A stretch of 64,000 nucleotides of DNA from Lysobacterales bacterium (GCA_022844135.1 JALHMG010000008.1:96830-160829), one strand, 5' to 3'. Shown: positions 17,643-26,704, counted from the stretch's first letter. Notes: generated by a model not told the origin, from the letters alone. Translations and numbers: made by a program.

Positions 17643-18164
17643 TCAGCAGCCGATGGCGCCATTTTCAACGAGATTAATGTTAGTCATGGTAAAGCTTGTA
17701 AGTTCCCAGCCTGGATTCGAATCATTTGTACCGTCACCATTGCTGTCGCTGCGGTATTGATAGGTCCAAACCCAGACAACGTTTGCTGTGGCCTGCACTG
17801 TGCCCAATGTAAATTGATAACACGAGTCGGTTCCGGTTGTTGTTGATGGGATACCGTCCGGCGTATAGCCAGGTACGGGAATTCCATTGACGACGGTCTT
17901 CCCATTTGGTTTCGTCTGATTTATGAGGTCAAGTGTAGAAACAAGTTGGGACCCTGATGCCAAGTGAAATTGATAGCGAAATCCTGGCCCTACATTCGAA
18001 TGCCCCATTTGTCGGGTAACCCAGCTATAAACGGAATTGCCGGGCACCGCAAAGCCAGACTCGATAACATCAGCATGTGACGGAACAGGGTTGTTCGCTT
18101 TAGGGTCAATGTTAGCCGACTCAACAGAACCCGCGAACAGTAATGCAAGTGCAATATATTTCAT
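17643..18164 (-). CDS. Secreted protein of unknown function
   Basis: 173 aa. A short signal peptide (MKYIALALLFAGSVESA, cleavage after about residue 17) precedes a beta-rich sequence with many Thr, Asn and Gly and only two Cys (in TDSCYQ and at the very C-terminus), which could form a disulfide in the periplasm or outside the cell. I recognise no family. The base composition is clearly less GC-rich than the neighbouring imuB gene, which fits horizontal acquisition together with the rest of the island. Confidence 0.7.
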   Translation of the reverse strand: MKYIALALLFAGSVESANIDPKANNPVPSHADVIESGFAVPGNSVYSWVTRQMGHSNVGPGFRYQFHLASGSQLVSTLDLINQTKPNGKTVVNGIPVPGYTPDGIPSTTTGTDSCYQFTLGTVQATANVVWVWTYQYRSDSNGDGTNDSNPGWELTSFTMTNINLVENGAIGC

Positions 18165-18258
18165 TTTTTACTCTGTATGGCATCGCAAATTTTCGATGGC
18201 GTTAAGCTAGCCGAAAAAAAACAACTTGTAAACACTACCTCTGCAACCTGTTGCAAGT

Positions 18259-19803
18259 TCATCCCCAACCTTGCAAAAACCACGTCCGCTGCTTGAGATC
18301 CTGGAACACATAGGCGCGGGCGTGTACGGCCTGGCCTGGGCGGGCGCGGATGACGTCGGCCCAGTAGTAGTCGCGGCGTTGGTCTTGATCGTCCCACCAG
18401 CCGCCTTCGATGCGCTCGGCGTTCGATAACAAACGGAAGTCGTCGATGCGAATCGGCACGGGTTTGGGCAACAGCCACGCGGGCCGCGGTGCTTTTGCAG
18501 GCGCCATGGTTGGGGCGACCGGCATACGATCCCAGCGCTGCGCAAACTCGATACGATGCTCGGCAACGAGCTGCGGGTAACGCAGGCTGGCGCTCCCCAA
18601 TCGCGCGCTCAAGCGTTCCAGCAGCGGTTTCAGCGCGGTCTTGTCGATGCTCGGATCGTCGAACAAATCGCTGGCGGCGGGCGTAAATGCTGGCAGTCGC
18701 GCCACTTCCAGATGGATGCCGAGCGCCGCGCGCGGTAGCGTGAATCGATCCAGCCGCGCGCGCGTCAATGCAAACAGCCGCTCAGCATCGCGGCTGGCTT
18801 CCAGAAGGCCAATGTCGAGGCGGACGACGTCGCTGTCGGCAGGGGTGCCTCGTTCCCCGCGCCCAGTGAATCCTTTCTCCAACGCAAAGCGCAGCGTAAA
18901 GCGCTCGACGCCGCCATCGCGTGCGGTGAGCTGCGCAGCAAGATCGGCGAGCATGCGCTGGATCGGAAACGCCAGCGCTTCGGTGTTGGCGCAGGGCGCG
19001 GGTAGTTCCAACCACGCGTAGTAACGATCGGGTGGGCGAAACAAGGTCAGCGCCTCGGGCAATTCGCCCTGCAGACGGCTCAGATAATCGACCACACGCT
19101 GTCCAAAGCGCCGCGCAACGCCGCTCTTCGGCAGACGCGCCAATTCACCATGCGTTCGTACGCCGGTGGCAGCGAGTGTGGCGATGACCCTTTGATCGAG
19201 AGAGCTGGATGTCAGTGCAATCGGCCCGAGCGGCGCAAATCGATCGCGCATCGCCACCGCGCGCAGGCGTGCCGCGCTCGGCGAATCGCCGTAGCCGAAC
19301 ACAGCGCGAAATCCTTGGGCGATAAAGCCGCGCTCCAGCGCGTCATGCAGGGCATCGAAGCCACCGAACAAACGCATGCTGGCGCCGATCTCGAGCGTCA
19401 ATCCGGTGTCGACGGCGACGCGACTGGTAAACCCGTACGCATAGGCCGCGAGGTGTTCGAGCGTCTGAGTTTCGGCTTGCGGGTTGCGACGGTGGGCGAT
19501 GAGTGTCGTCAACGCTTGCGCCGCCGCCAGACGCATTCCCGGTTGCACTCCCGCTGCCAGCGCGGCGGCATTGGCGGCGTAGATCGTCGCGCGCTGCACA
19601 GGCCCATCGACCACAACATGCGCGCCTTGCACATGCAAACGCTCGACAAGATCGATGGCTAATTGCGGCAGCGCGATATGCAACCAGCGCGGCGGCGCGA
19701 CGGCGTCTTGCAGTGGCGCGAGCATGAGCGGATCCGGTGTTGCAACCGGCGCAGCATTCCGAGCAGCTGTCTCATCTGCTGCGAAAGCGCGCGATCGGCT
19801 CAC
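18259..19803 (-). CDS. imuB: ImuB, inactive Y-family DNA polymerase-like protein
   Basis: 514 aa from a GTG at 19803 that overlaps the imuA stop by four bases (GTGA); an ATG at 19725 giving 488 aa is the alternative. Family landmarks are the start of the palm domain RWLHIALPQLAIDLVERL, the segment GMRLAAAQAL, GASMRLFGGFDALHDAL in place of the catalytic acids of Y-family polymerases, the helix-hairpin-helix part RLPKSGVARRFG, and the C-terminal DYYWADVIRARPGQAVHARAYVF. ImuB binds the beta clamp and recruits ImuA and DnaE2 for damage-induced mutagenesis. No dnaE2 follows, and none is in the window. Confidence 0.9.
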   Translation of the reverse strand: MSRSRAFAADETAARNAAPVATPDPLMLAPLQDAVAPPRWLHIALPQLAIDLVERLHVQGAHVVVDGPVQRATIYAANAAALAAGVQPGMRLAAAQALTTLIAHRRNPQAETQTLEHLAAYAYGFTSRVAVDTGLTLEIGASMRLFGGFDALHDALERGFIAQGFRAVFGYGDSPSAARLRAVAMRDRFAPLGPIALTSSSLDQRVIATLAATGVRTHGELARLPKSGVARRFGQRVVDYLSRLQGELPEALTLFRPPDRYYAWLELPAPCANTEALAFPIQRMLADLAAQLTARDGGVERFTLRFALEKGFTGRGERGTPADSDVVRLDIGLLEASRDAERLFALTRARLDRFTLPRAALGIHLEVARLPAFTPAASDLFDDPSIDKTALKPLLERLSARLGSASLRYPQLVAEHRIEFAQRWDRMPVAPTMAPAKAPRPAWLLPKPVPIRIDDFRLLSNAERIEGGWWDDQDQRRDYYWADVIRARPGQAVHARAYVFQDLKQRTWFLQGWG

Positions 19804-20402
19804 GGCACGAGCAGAGGCTGCGCGAGCGTGCAGTTCAGTCCGCGCGCCTTGATGATGCGCAGCGGCGCGTCCGGCGCATCCAGGCACACGCGCAGCGCAG
19901 CCGGTGAAATCGTGCTTGCCGCCGACAGCGGCCGAAAGGCGATCGCCAGCGACTGGCTGCCTTCGGCCGCCAGCGCCAATCGGCGCAGCGCGCGCTCGTT
20001 GGCGGCATCGACCCACACCAGCACCGCCGCTGGTGTGCGGCTGGCCAGAATCTGTTCGCTCGCCCACAGTGCGTCGCGCTCCTGAGCGACATCGATCAGC
20101 AGCACTTGATCGAGCGCGATACCGTGTTGCGCCATCGTCGGTGCGTAAGGCGGGCAGGGCGGATGCACGAACACCACGCGATGCCCCTGGCGCGAACGCT
20201 CGGCGAGCATGGGCGCAAGCAGCGCAAACTCGCCGAACCCGAGTTGCGGGGCCAGAATTTCGCTCAGCATACCCACCGGCCAGCCGCCGCCCGGCAACAC
20301 GGCATCGAGCGCAGCATGGCGCGTGGGCTGCGCCGGCACGCGCCGCCGCAACGCATCGCGTGCGCGCCAGATGGCGGGGTTGTTGTCGATCAGGGCGTGC
20401 AT
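19800..20402 (-). CDS. imuA: ImuA, SOS mutagenesis RecA-like accessory protein
   Basis: 200 aa. The protein has a RecA-like core without a clear Walker A: LPGGGWPVGMLSEILAPQLGFGEFALLAPMLAERS, followed by HRVVFVHPPCPPYAPTMAQHGIALDQVLLID. This is the typical sequence of ImuA proteins encoded before imuB. It lies only four bases after the stop of a GNAT gene, so there is no room for a LexA operator immediately upstream. An AAGGAC element just before the start can act as ribosome binding site. Confidence 0.9.
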   Translation of the reverse strand: MHALIDNNPAIWRARDALRRRVPAQPTRHAALDAVLPGGGWPVGMLSEILAPQLGFGEFALLAPMLAERSRQGHRVVFVHPPCPPYAPTMAQHGIALDQVLLIDVAQERDALWASEQILASRTPAAVLVWVDAANERALRRLALAAEGSQSLAIAFRPLSAASTISPAALRVCLDAPDAPLRIIKARGLNCTLAQPLLVP

Positions 20403-20406
20403 AGGG

Positions 20407-20943
20407 CTAGAGTCCTTGACGGAGTTTCATCTTGTCAATTGGGCCGCTGTCGGGAGTATGTTGGCGTGCCATTTGCAACTCATCCACAAAGTTCCCATCG
20501 ATGTTGACTGCACCAGGTTCGCGGGCGAACGCCTCAAAGCCGAGCGAGGAATACAGACCAATGGCACGCTGGTTGGATGCAAGAACGGTCAAATAGGTGT
20601 ACCGCAAACCGGCGATGCCTTGCGCCAGCCGCAGCAGCTCCTGGAGCAATATTTTTCCAACACCGCCGCCCGCTGCCGATGGGCGCACAAACATCCGGAA
20701 AATGAGCGCGCGGTGGCGCAGCTTGACTCGATGGTCGCGCTCCAGGCTGACAATTCCGATCAGTTCTCGCTCAAAGAAAGCACCAAGCGTGAAGCTGTCT
20801 GGTGCGAATCGCGTGGGTATGTTTGCCGCAGGATCATCCTCCGGGGCGCTGCGAAAAAAGCTTGATTGTTCGGTCAGTCCCTGAAGCCACAAACGCTGGT
20901 AAACCGCATTGTCTCCAGGCTCAAGCGCGCGGACGATGATCAC
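20407..20943 (-). CDS. GNAT family N-acetyltransferase
   Basis: 178 aa. The acetyl-CoA-binding motif A is visible as MFVRPSAAGGGVGKILLQELL, preceded by the strand GIVSLERD and followed by LTVLASNQRAIGLYSSLGFEAF, the usual end of a GNAT fold. Substrate unknown. It is packed between the S9 peptidase stop (16 bases upstream) and imuA (four bases downstream), so it is probably part of one transcript with them. Confidence 0.88.
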   Translation of the reverse strand: MIIVRALEPGDNAVYQRLWLQGLTEQSSFFRSAPEDDPAANIPTRFAPDSFTLGAFFERELIGIVSLERDHRVKLRHRALIFRMFVRPSAAGGGVGKILLQELLRLAQGIAGLRYTYLTVLASNQRAIGLYSSLGFEAFAREPGAVNIDGNFVDELQMARQHTPDSGPIDKMKLRQGL

Positions 20944-20959
20944 GGCTAACCGCCGGAAG

Positions 20960-23026
20960 TCACAGATACCGCTCCAGCCAACCCCGCAGCTCGCCGTAGA
21001 AGTACCGGCTGTTCTCGCCCTTCAAGATCCAGTGATTCTCGTCGGGGAACACGATCAGCCGGCTCTCGACCTGCATACGCTGCAGCGCGGACCAGTATTC
21101 GAGCGTGTTGTTGAGCGGCACGCGGAAGTCTTGCTCGCCAATGGTTACCAGCACCGGTGTTTTGAAGCTCGCCGCGAGGCGAATCGGGTTTTGCTCGCGC
21201 CACACCGGGCCCTGCTCCCACGGCGGGCCGCCGGCAGCGATTTCGCGGCCATAGATGGTATCGCTGGTGCCCCATTGCGCTTCGGCGTTGACCAGGCCTG
21301 CGTGGCTGACCAGACACCGATAGCGCGTGGTGGTGCCTTGCAGCCAGTTGGCGAGATGCCCGCCGTAACTGGCGCCGCCCGCACATTGGCGCGCGCCATC
21401 GATGAACGCGTAACGCTTGATCGCTTCATCGGCGGCGGCGTTCACATCATCGGCCGGTCCGCGGAAAGGATCCTGATGGATGGCTTGCGCAAAGGTCTCG
21501 CCAAAACCGGTGGAGCCGCGATAGTTGGTCAGCAGCACCACGTAGCCCGGTGCGCCGATCAGATGGTAGTTCCAGCGCAGGAAAAACTGGTCGCGCCACA
21601 TGATGTGCGGGCCGCCGTGGATCAGCACGAACAGCGGATATTTTTTGTTCGGATCGAATCCCGGCGGCTTGATGAGATAACTCTGAACTTCCATGCCATC
21701 GGCGTTGGTAAACGTGAAGCTCTCCGCCGGCGCGAGGTCCAGCGGTGCGCGTTTCGCGGCGGTGAAGGCGGTCAGCGGCGCGTGGGATTTCCTGGATAGA
21801 TCCAGGCGCACCACTTCAGCCGGCAAATCGGCGCGTTCATAGCCAGCGATCAGCGTACCGTTTCCGGCGCTCAAGTTAGTGTAAACGCCGCCCGCAGGAT
21901 CGATCCAAAGAGAAGGCGCCTGACCATCCCGGGCGCGATAGATGCGCTCTTCGCCCTGATCCTCGGCGCTGATCCACAGGGTTTTCGAATCCTTGTCGAT
22001 CGCAAAGGAGCTGACGGCCAATTGATTGGGTAACTCGATGCTGGCGCGCACGCGAGCATTCGGCCAGTCGATCGCGGACAAGCGCGCGGCGAAGTAAGCG
22101 CGGCCGCCAATCGGCGTAACCTGCGCAAACAAGGTCTTGCCGTCGGGCGCAAAACGTGGTCGACCGTAACTCTTGGTCGGCGCATCGACGTTGCCATCGC
22201 CCGTCAGGCGCCTGGGCTCGCCGCCGTTCAAGTCGACCTGGTACAAATCGGTGTTGGTAAACGCCAATGCCGCGCGATGCCGATTGATGCTGGCAACAAA
22301 AATCACCGACGCGCTATCGGGCGCAAAAATCGCATCCAGCTCCTCGCCCGTTTCGGTTTGCCGCCCGCCCAAACCCTTTTCCTTGGCCAATGCGGTGGCG
22401 GCCAGCAAATCCTTGGGTTCCTCAGAACTGCCGAGGGTTAAAACGAATGGATGCGTTTGTCGCTCATCCAGCCACTTGTCCCAATTGCGGATTGGGAAGC
22501 CGTCGAAAACGCGAACGTTGTACTTGCGCGCCGCGCGCTCGTCGATCGCCTTCTGATTGTCGGCCGCATTCAGCGCGCCGGGGTAAACGCTGCTGACGAA
22601 CAGCAGTTTGGTACCGTCCGGCGAGAACTGGGGCGTGCGCGCATCGGTGGGAAGCTTGGTGACGCGCTGCGCTTCGCCGCCGCGCAGGTCGATCACATAG
22701 ATTTGCGCGGCGCTATCGCCGACGCCTTTTTTCGAATAAGCGATGCGTTGATTATCTGGCGCCCACGCCGCGCCACCCTCAGGTGCCGCATCGAACGTGA
22801 GTCGCCGCGGCGCCGCTTTGCCGCTGACGTCGATCAACCATAAATCGTTGCGCTGCTCGGTATCGTCGTAAGCCGGTTTGATCACCGATACCACTGCGCG
22901 TCGGCCATCGGGAGAGATCACGGCTGGACCCACGCGCGGCATCAGCCACAGGTCTTCGTGCGTGATCGGGCGCTGCTCGGCGTGAGCCGTGGCAACAGCA
23001 AACAGGAGAAGCAGCGAACTACGCAT
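20960..23026 (-). CDS. S9 family prolyl oligopeptidase-type peptidase, exported
   Basis: 688 aa from the ATG at 23026, which has GAGAGAC upstream and starts a signal peptide (MRSSLLLLFAVATAHA). A beta-propeller built of WD40-like PD40 repeats (FSPDGTKLLFVSS, FAPDGKTLFAQ) covers the first two thirds; the alpha/beta-hydrolase domain starts near GFDPNKKYPLFVLIHGGPH. The catalytic triad is visible: S553 in GGASYGGH, D633 in GEQDFRVP and H665 in DENHWILKG. The enzyme should cleave short peptides, as dipeptidyl or acylaminoacyl peptidases do, in the periplasm. An upstream in-frame ATG at 23050 would bury the signal peptide and is less likely. Confidence 0.93.
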   Translation of the reverse strand: MRSSLLLLFAVATAHAEQRPITHEDLWLMPRVGPAVISPDGRRAVVSVIKPAYDDTEQRNDLWLIDVSGKAAPRRLTFDAAPEGGAAWAPDNQRIAYSKKGVGDSAAQIYVIDLRGGEAQRVTKLPTDARTPQFSPDGTKLLFVSSVYPGALNAADNQKAIDERAARKYNVRVFDGFPIRNWDKWLDERQTHPFVLTLGSSEEPKDLLAATALAKEKGLGGRQTETGEELDAIFAPDSASVIFVASINRHRAALAFTNTDLYQVDLNGGEPRRLTGDGNVDAPTKSYGRPRFAPDGKTLFAQVTPIGGRAYFAARLSAIDWPNARVRASIELPNQLAVSSFAIDKDSKTLWISAEDQGEERIYRARDGQAPSLWIDPAGGVYTNLSAGNGTLIAGYERADLPAEVVRLDLSRKSHAPLTAFTAAKRAPLDLAPAESFTFTNADGMEVQSYLIKPPGFDPNKKYPLFVLIHGGPHIMWRDQFFLRWNYHLIGAPGYVVLLTNYRGSTGFGETFAQAIHQDPFRGPADDVNAAADEAIKRYAFIDGARQCAGGASYGGHLANWLQGTTTRYRCLVSHAGLVNAEAQWGTSDTIYGREIAAGGPPWEQGPVWREQNPIRLAASFKTPVLVTIGEQDFRVPLNNTLEYWSALQRMQVESRLIVFPDENHWILKGENSRYFYGELRGWLERYL

Positions 23027-23109
23027 TGTCGGTCTCTCTGGCGGAATCATCAGTATCGCCCTTACTCCCTCGCCAATGTTCGGGGAGGGTTAGGTAGGAA
23101 TCGGAGTGG

Positions 23110-23141
23110 CATAACAATCATGGACTGCCATGATTGTTATG
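23110..23141. terminator. Perfect hairpin overlapping a stop codon
   Basis: CATAACAATCATGG (23110-23123) and its exact complement (23128-23141) form a 14-base-pair stem with an ACTG loop. It includes the stop codon and the last codons of the cytochrome gene. There is no T-run on either side, so it is not a standard intrinsic terminator; it may protect the 3' end of the transcript or end transcription by another route. A shorter GC-rich hairpin of CCCTCGCC/GGGGAGGG type follows at about 23070-23092. Confidence 0.6.
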
Positions 23142-23522
23142 GTGGCAAGCATCGCAGGCATCGGCCACCATCTTGATGCCTGTGCCCAACGCGGTACAGT
23201 CATTTGCGTCTATGGCCTGGGTGACAACGCGCGCGAATGCGCGTTGCTCGATCGGGAAGTTGTCCGTGCCGAGCGCGGTGAAGATATCAATCGCATCAGT
23301 CGACAGCGCGTCGATGCGCTGCAGATGGTGGCGCGCTCTGTCCAGATCGCATGCCTCACCCGATGCCGCACGGCGCGCCTTGGTCAAATGCGATTCCATC
23401 AATGCCATCGTGCCCTTCGGCAATACGCCGCGTTGCTGCCAGGCGCTCATCATGACGGATGTGCCCATCACGCCAACGAGCAAGCCAGTAACCAGTAACG
23501 CGATGACCTTCGCGCCGCTCAT
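23118..23522 (-). CDS. Small c-type cytochrome-like protein
   Basis: 134 aa. A single N-terminal hydrophobic helix (about 5-25) acts as signal or anchor. The body is helical, and near the C-terminus sits one haem-binding CxxCH: C123-D-A-C126-H127. A haem motif at the C-terminal end of a helical domain is the arrangement of class II cytochromes (cytochrome c' or c556). The axial Met/His side at the N-terminal helix cannot be assigned. It would be a membrane-tethered periplasmic electron carrier or ligand sensor. The protein is short for the class, so confidence in a folded cytochrome c' is moderate. Confidence 0.7.
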   Translation of the reverse strand: MSGAKVIALLVTGLLVGVMGTSVMMSAWQQRGVLPKGTMALMESHLTKARRAASGEACDLDRARHHLQRIDALSTDAIDIFTALGTDNFPIEQRAFARVVTQAIDANDCTALGTGIKMVADACDACHHNNHGSP

Positions 23523-23600
23523 TTCAACGCGCCCTTGTAGATTCTGCTAAGCAACTTCGTATGCTCCAAGGCATCAACCCCAAGCTTGGAGAGCCTAGCG

Positions 23601-23942
23601 ATGAGCGAGACGATTTTCAGCAAGATCATTCGCCGCGAGATACCGGCGACGATTGTGTATGAAGACGACGACGTGTTGGGATTCAAGGACATCCATCCGC
23701 AAGCGCCGGTGCATGTACTGTTCATTCCGAAAAAACCCATCGCCAACACCGACGCGCTGGAAGAGGGCGACGCCGAGCTGATGGGCCGCATCATCCTCGC
23801 CGCCCGCAGTTACGCCAGGACCGCTGGCATCGCCGAGCGCGGCTATCGGCTGGTGATGAACACCAATCCCGAGGGTGGACAAACCGTGTACCACTTGCAC
23901 GTGCATCTGCTGGGCGGCAGGGCGATGAGCTGGCCGCCGTGA
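23601..23942 (+). CDS. hinT: HINT-type HIT family hydrolase
   Basis: 113 aa, typical of HinT. It starts at MSETIFSKIIRREIPATIVYEDD, the standard N-terminus; an in-frame ATG five codons earlier is less likely. The full histidine triad is present as H98-L-H100-V-H102-L-L, and the motif RLVMNTNPEGGQTVYHLHVHLLGG is conserved. HinT hydrolyses purine nucleoside phosphoramidates in the cytoplasm. Confidence 0.95.
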   Translation: MSETIFSKIIRREIPATIVYEDDDVLGFKDIHPQAPVHVLFIPKKPIANTDALEEGDAELMGRIILAARSYARTAGIAERGYRLVMNTNPEGGQTVYHLHVHLLGGRAMSWPP

Positions 23943-24000
23943 TGGCCAGGCCTCCGAAATCGCGCGCCGCATCTTTGCCTGTGGCCGCAGGAGATGTTCG

Positions 24001-24453
24001 ATGAAATATGACGATGCGTCGTGGCACTACGGCGGGAAGTTTCCCAAGGATCTGCCAGACCATGCCGGCGCAACACACATTGGGATGTTCCTGGCATGGA
24101 TGATCATTGGCCAGTTTGAAAGCGAACAACTTGCCGAGGAGTTTGGTGAATTGTTGGACACGCTGCGCGCGCGCGGATTGACCGGCGCAGAGCTCCTGAT
24201 GTCGGCGCTTGATGGCAAATTTTCAGATCAAGACCTGAACAAGGTTGGCAACGCCTTTGCGCTTGCGTATTACCAAGGCAAAGACGATGACAGTATTTAC
24301 ATCGACGATTACTTCGAAATCTTCGAGGTCAACGAAGACACCTGTTATCGCGTCGAAGACACATGGGCAAATTTCGACCGACTCGCGGTGCGAATAGCTG
24401 AGCGAATGAACGGGTGGAAAGCCCTCGGTTGCCCCGAATTCCTCATGAAGTAG
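24001..24453 (+). CDS. Small acidic protein of an uncharacterised family
   Basis: 150 aa, acidic, no signal peptide. It begins with KYDDASWHYGGKFPKDLP, a motif I know from a family of uncharacterised bacterial proteins (DUF7832-like), followed by a helical segment HIGMFLAWMIIGQFES and a C-terminal acidic part DDDSIYIDDYFEIFEVNEDT. Members often occur as single genes of unknown role, in some genomes near toxin loci. No partner gene is visible here. Confidence 0.6.
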   Translation: MKYDDASWHYGGKFPKDLPDHAGATHIGMFLAWMIIGQFESEQLAEEFGELLDTLRARGLTGAELLMSALDGKFSDQDLNKVGNAFALAYYQGKDDDSIYIDDYFEIFEVNEDTCYRVEDTWANFDRLAVRIAERMNGWKALGCPEFLMK

Positions 24454-24475
24454 AACTTTCGGTGTTGACGGTCGA

Positions 24476-25606
24476 TCACGCGTCCACCAATCGCGGCCGG
24501 CGTTCGACGGGCAGCGCATATTTCAAGATCCGCCAAAGCACGGTGCCGTACTGGCGCCAGAACCCCGCCGAGTTGTAGTGGATGCCATAACGCGCGCAGA
24601 TGTCGCGAACGCGTGGCGCCATCTCGGCGTAACGCGGCGCCGGGATGTCGGGGAACAGGTGGTGTTCGATCTGGTGGCTTAAGTGGCCGGTGAGCAGATG
24701 AAACCAGCGTCCGCCTTCGAGGTTGCTGGAGCCCTGGATTTGCCGCAAGTACCAGCCGCCGCGCGTTTCGCCGGCAACCTCAGCCTTGGTGAATACCTGC
24801 GCATCGGCGGTGAAATGGCCGCAGAAAATGATGGCGTTGGTCCACAGGTTGCGAATCAGATTCGCCAAAGCGTTGCCGAGCAGCACGCGCGGGAAGTTCC
24901 AGAACGCCAGTAGTGGGAACAGCACATAGTCTTTGTAGAGCTGGCTGCGCGCCTTCTTCAAAAACGGCGCCGCGCGCTCGGCAAGCTCGCCCTTGGGCAT
25001 GCGGCCCTTGAACCAGCGACCGAGCTTGAGATCCTGGATCGCCACGCCCCATTGAAACCCAATCGCCAGCAGCGCGTACCAGATCGGTTGCAGCAGGGTG
25101 CGCCAGGTCCATTTCTGGTCGCCCGTCATGCGCAACAGGCCGTAGCCGTAATCGTCGTCCTGGCCGAGGATGTTGGTGTAACTGTGGTGCTCGAAATTGT
25201 GCGTGCGCCGCCAGTGGCCGCTGTCGCAGACGATGTCCCATTCGTACTTCTGCGAATTCAGTGTCGGGTCGCCCATCCAATCGTACTGCCCGTGCAACAC
25301 GTTGTGGCCGACTTCCATGTTCTCCAGGATTTTGGCACGCGCCAACGCGCACACCCCGACGATGAAACTGATCGGATCGAAGCCGAACATCAGCAGCCCA
25401 CGTCCAACGACGGCGTTCAAGCGCACCTCGCGCACCACGGATCGGATATGCGTTGCGTCGCGCTCGCCCAGGTCGGCGGCGACCTCGCTACGGAGCGCGT
25501 CAAGTTCGGCCTGGAACTGGTCCAGCTGTTGGGGTGTGAGCTTGGTTTTGAGCATGGTCGATCCCGGTGGAAGGGCAGGGTATTGCGAGAGTTTCTGATC
25601 ATTCAT
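24476..25606 (-). CDS. Membrane fatty acid desaturase
   Basis: 376 aa from the ATG at 25606, which overlaps the upstream reductase stop by four bases. The three histidine boxes of membrane acyl desaturases are all present: H101-N-V-L-H105, H136-N-F-E-H140-H141 and H311-Q-I-E-H315-H316. Hydrophobic segments lie between them (PISFIVGVCALARA, LLAIGFQWGVAI, YVLFPLLAFWNFPRVLLGNAL). The enzyme introduces a double bond into membrane or exogenous acyl chains, using a di-iron centre supplied with electrons by the reductase encoded just upstream. Gene order and the divergent TetR gene match the DesB/DesC/DesT arrangement of Pseudomonas aeruginosa. Confidence 0.93.
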   Translation of the reverse strand: MNDQKLSQYPALPPGSTMLKTKLTPQQLDQFQAELDALRSEVAADLGERDATHIRSVVREVRLNAVVGRGLLMFGFDPISFIVGVCALARAKILENMEVGHNVLHGQYDWMGDPTLNSQKYEWDIVCDSGHWRRTHNFEHHSYTNILGQDDDYGYGLLRMTGDQKWTWRTLLQPIWYALLAIGFQWGVAIQDLKLGRWFKGRMPKGELAERAAPFLKKARSQLYKDYVLFPLLAFWNFPRVLLGNALANLIRNLWTNAIIFCGHFTADAQVFTKAEVAGETRGGWYLRQIQGSSNLEGGRWFHLLTGHLSHQIEHHLFPDIPAPRYAEMAPRVRDICARYGIHYNSAGFWRQYGTVLWRILKYALPVERRPRLVDA

Positions 25607-26688
25607 AGCGCAAGCTCCAGCGGCGATCGCGCCACAGAGATGCACAACTGGATCAGCTCGTTGGGCTCTGATGAGATTTCGCCCGTGCGCAGGTTCAGCG
25701 CGGTTCCGCTGCGCTTGGTGCATTGGCAGGTCTTGCAAATGCCGATGCGACAGCCGTGCGCGGGTTTCAGTCCGGCCGCTTCCGCGGCCTCCAGCAGACT
25801 GGTATCGCCGCGTGCGGTGAACACCTGTTCTGTGTCAGAACAGTGCACGCCGAACGACTCCTGAGTGGCATCGCCCTGCGGTAACACGCGACCGGAATAG
25901 CTCTCGCTGCGGACCTGATCCTTAACGCCGGCAGCGAGGAACAGTGTCTCGACGTTTTGTGTCAACGCGCGCGGACCGCACACCAAGGTTTGGCAATGCA
26001 ACAGAACGCTCAGTTGTCGAACGTCGAAACGACCCGCCGACGCGCTGTAGTGCACGCGCAACTCGAAGTTTGGCCATTCAGCGGCGAGCACGCGCAAGCG
26101 ATCGGCGAAAATGAAGTCGGTCGGCGTTCGGCAGCAATGGACGAACACGATGGCCCTGGGGTCGCCACGACGATGCAGCTCTTCGACGACGGCCATCAGC
26201 GGCGTTATGCCGCTGCCGGCGCTGAGCAAGAGTAGCGGCGCCGCGCCTTCTGCAGGCGCAAAACGACCCGTTGGCGCGCTCAGCCGCAAGACATCGCCGA
26301 TGCGAACATGCTCGTGCAGCCAGCCGCTGACGCGCGCACCAGGCTGGCGTTTGACCGTGATGCGAAGCCGCCGGTCCGGCGTTGGCGCCGACGACAGACT
26401 GAAGCTGCGGTGCACGCGACGGCCGTTGATCTCCACTTGCACCACCACATGCTGGCCGGCACGATGGCCCGGCCAGCGTGCGGTGGGTTTGAGCACAAAG
26501 GACCGCGTGTCGGGCGTCTCGTCGATGATGTCCAGCACGCGCGCCGGATAATCCCGCCTGGACCACATCGGGTTCATCCAAACCCGCAGTCTCTCCCAGG
26601 CGTCGGCGTCGTTGAGCGGGTGCAGCCAGTGGCTGCGCAGAACGCGCGAAAGGCCCAGCCATAGGTGTTGGTTCAGGCTCGTGGTCAA
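25603..26688 (-). CDS. Ferredoxin reductase with C-terminal [2Fe-2S] domain
   Basis: 361 aa. A leader of about 45 residues is followed by an FNR-type FAD domain (HRSFSLSSAP for FAD binding), an NAD(P)H domain (LLLLSAGSGITPLMAVVEEL and VFVHCCRTPTD) and a plant-type ferredoxin domain with the four cysteines arranged as GCRIGICKTC plus QLC. It passes electrons from NAD(P)H to the desaturase encoded in the same operon with a four-base overlap. The start codon is TTG with AAGGA (26702-26698) nine bases upstream; no in-frame ATG lies close. A 22-base palindrome just upstream should control the operon. Confidence 0.93.
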   Translation of the reverse strand: MTTSLNQHLWLGLSRVLRSHWLHPLNDADAWERLRVWMNPMWSRRDYPARVLDIIDETPDTRSFVLKPTARWPGHRAGQHVVVQVEINGRRVHRSFSLSSAPTPDRRLRITVKRQPGARVSGWLHEHVRIGDVLRLSAPTGRFAPAEGAAPLLLLSAGSGITPLMAVVEELHRRGDPRAIVFVHCCRTPTDFIFADRLRVLAAEWPNFELRVHYSASAGRFDVRQLSVLLHCQTLVCGPRALTQNVETLFLAAGVKDQVRSESYSGRVLPQGDATQESFGVHCSDTEQVFTARGDTSLLEAAEAAGLKPAHGCRIGICKTCQCTKRSGTALNLRTGEISSEPNELIQLCISVARSPLELAL

Positions 26689-26704
26689 GGGCGTCGTTCC
26701 TTAC

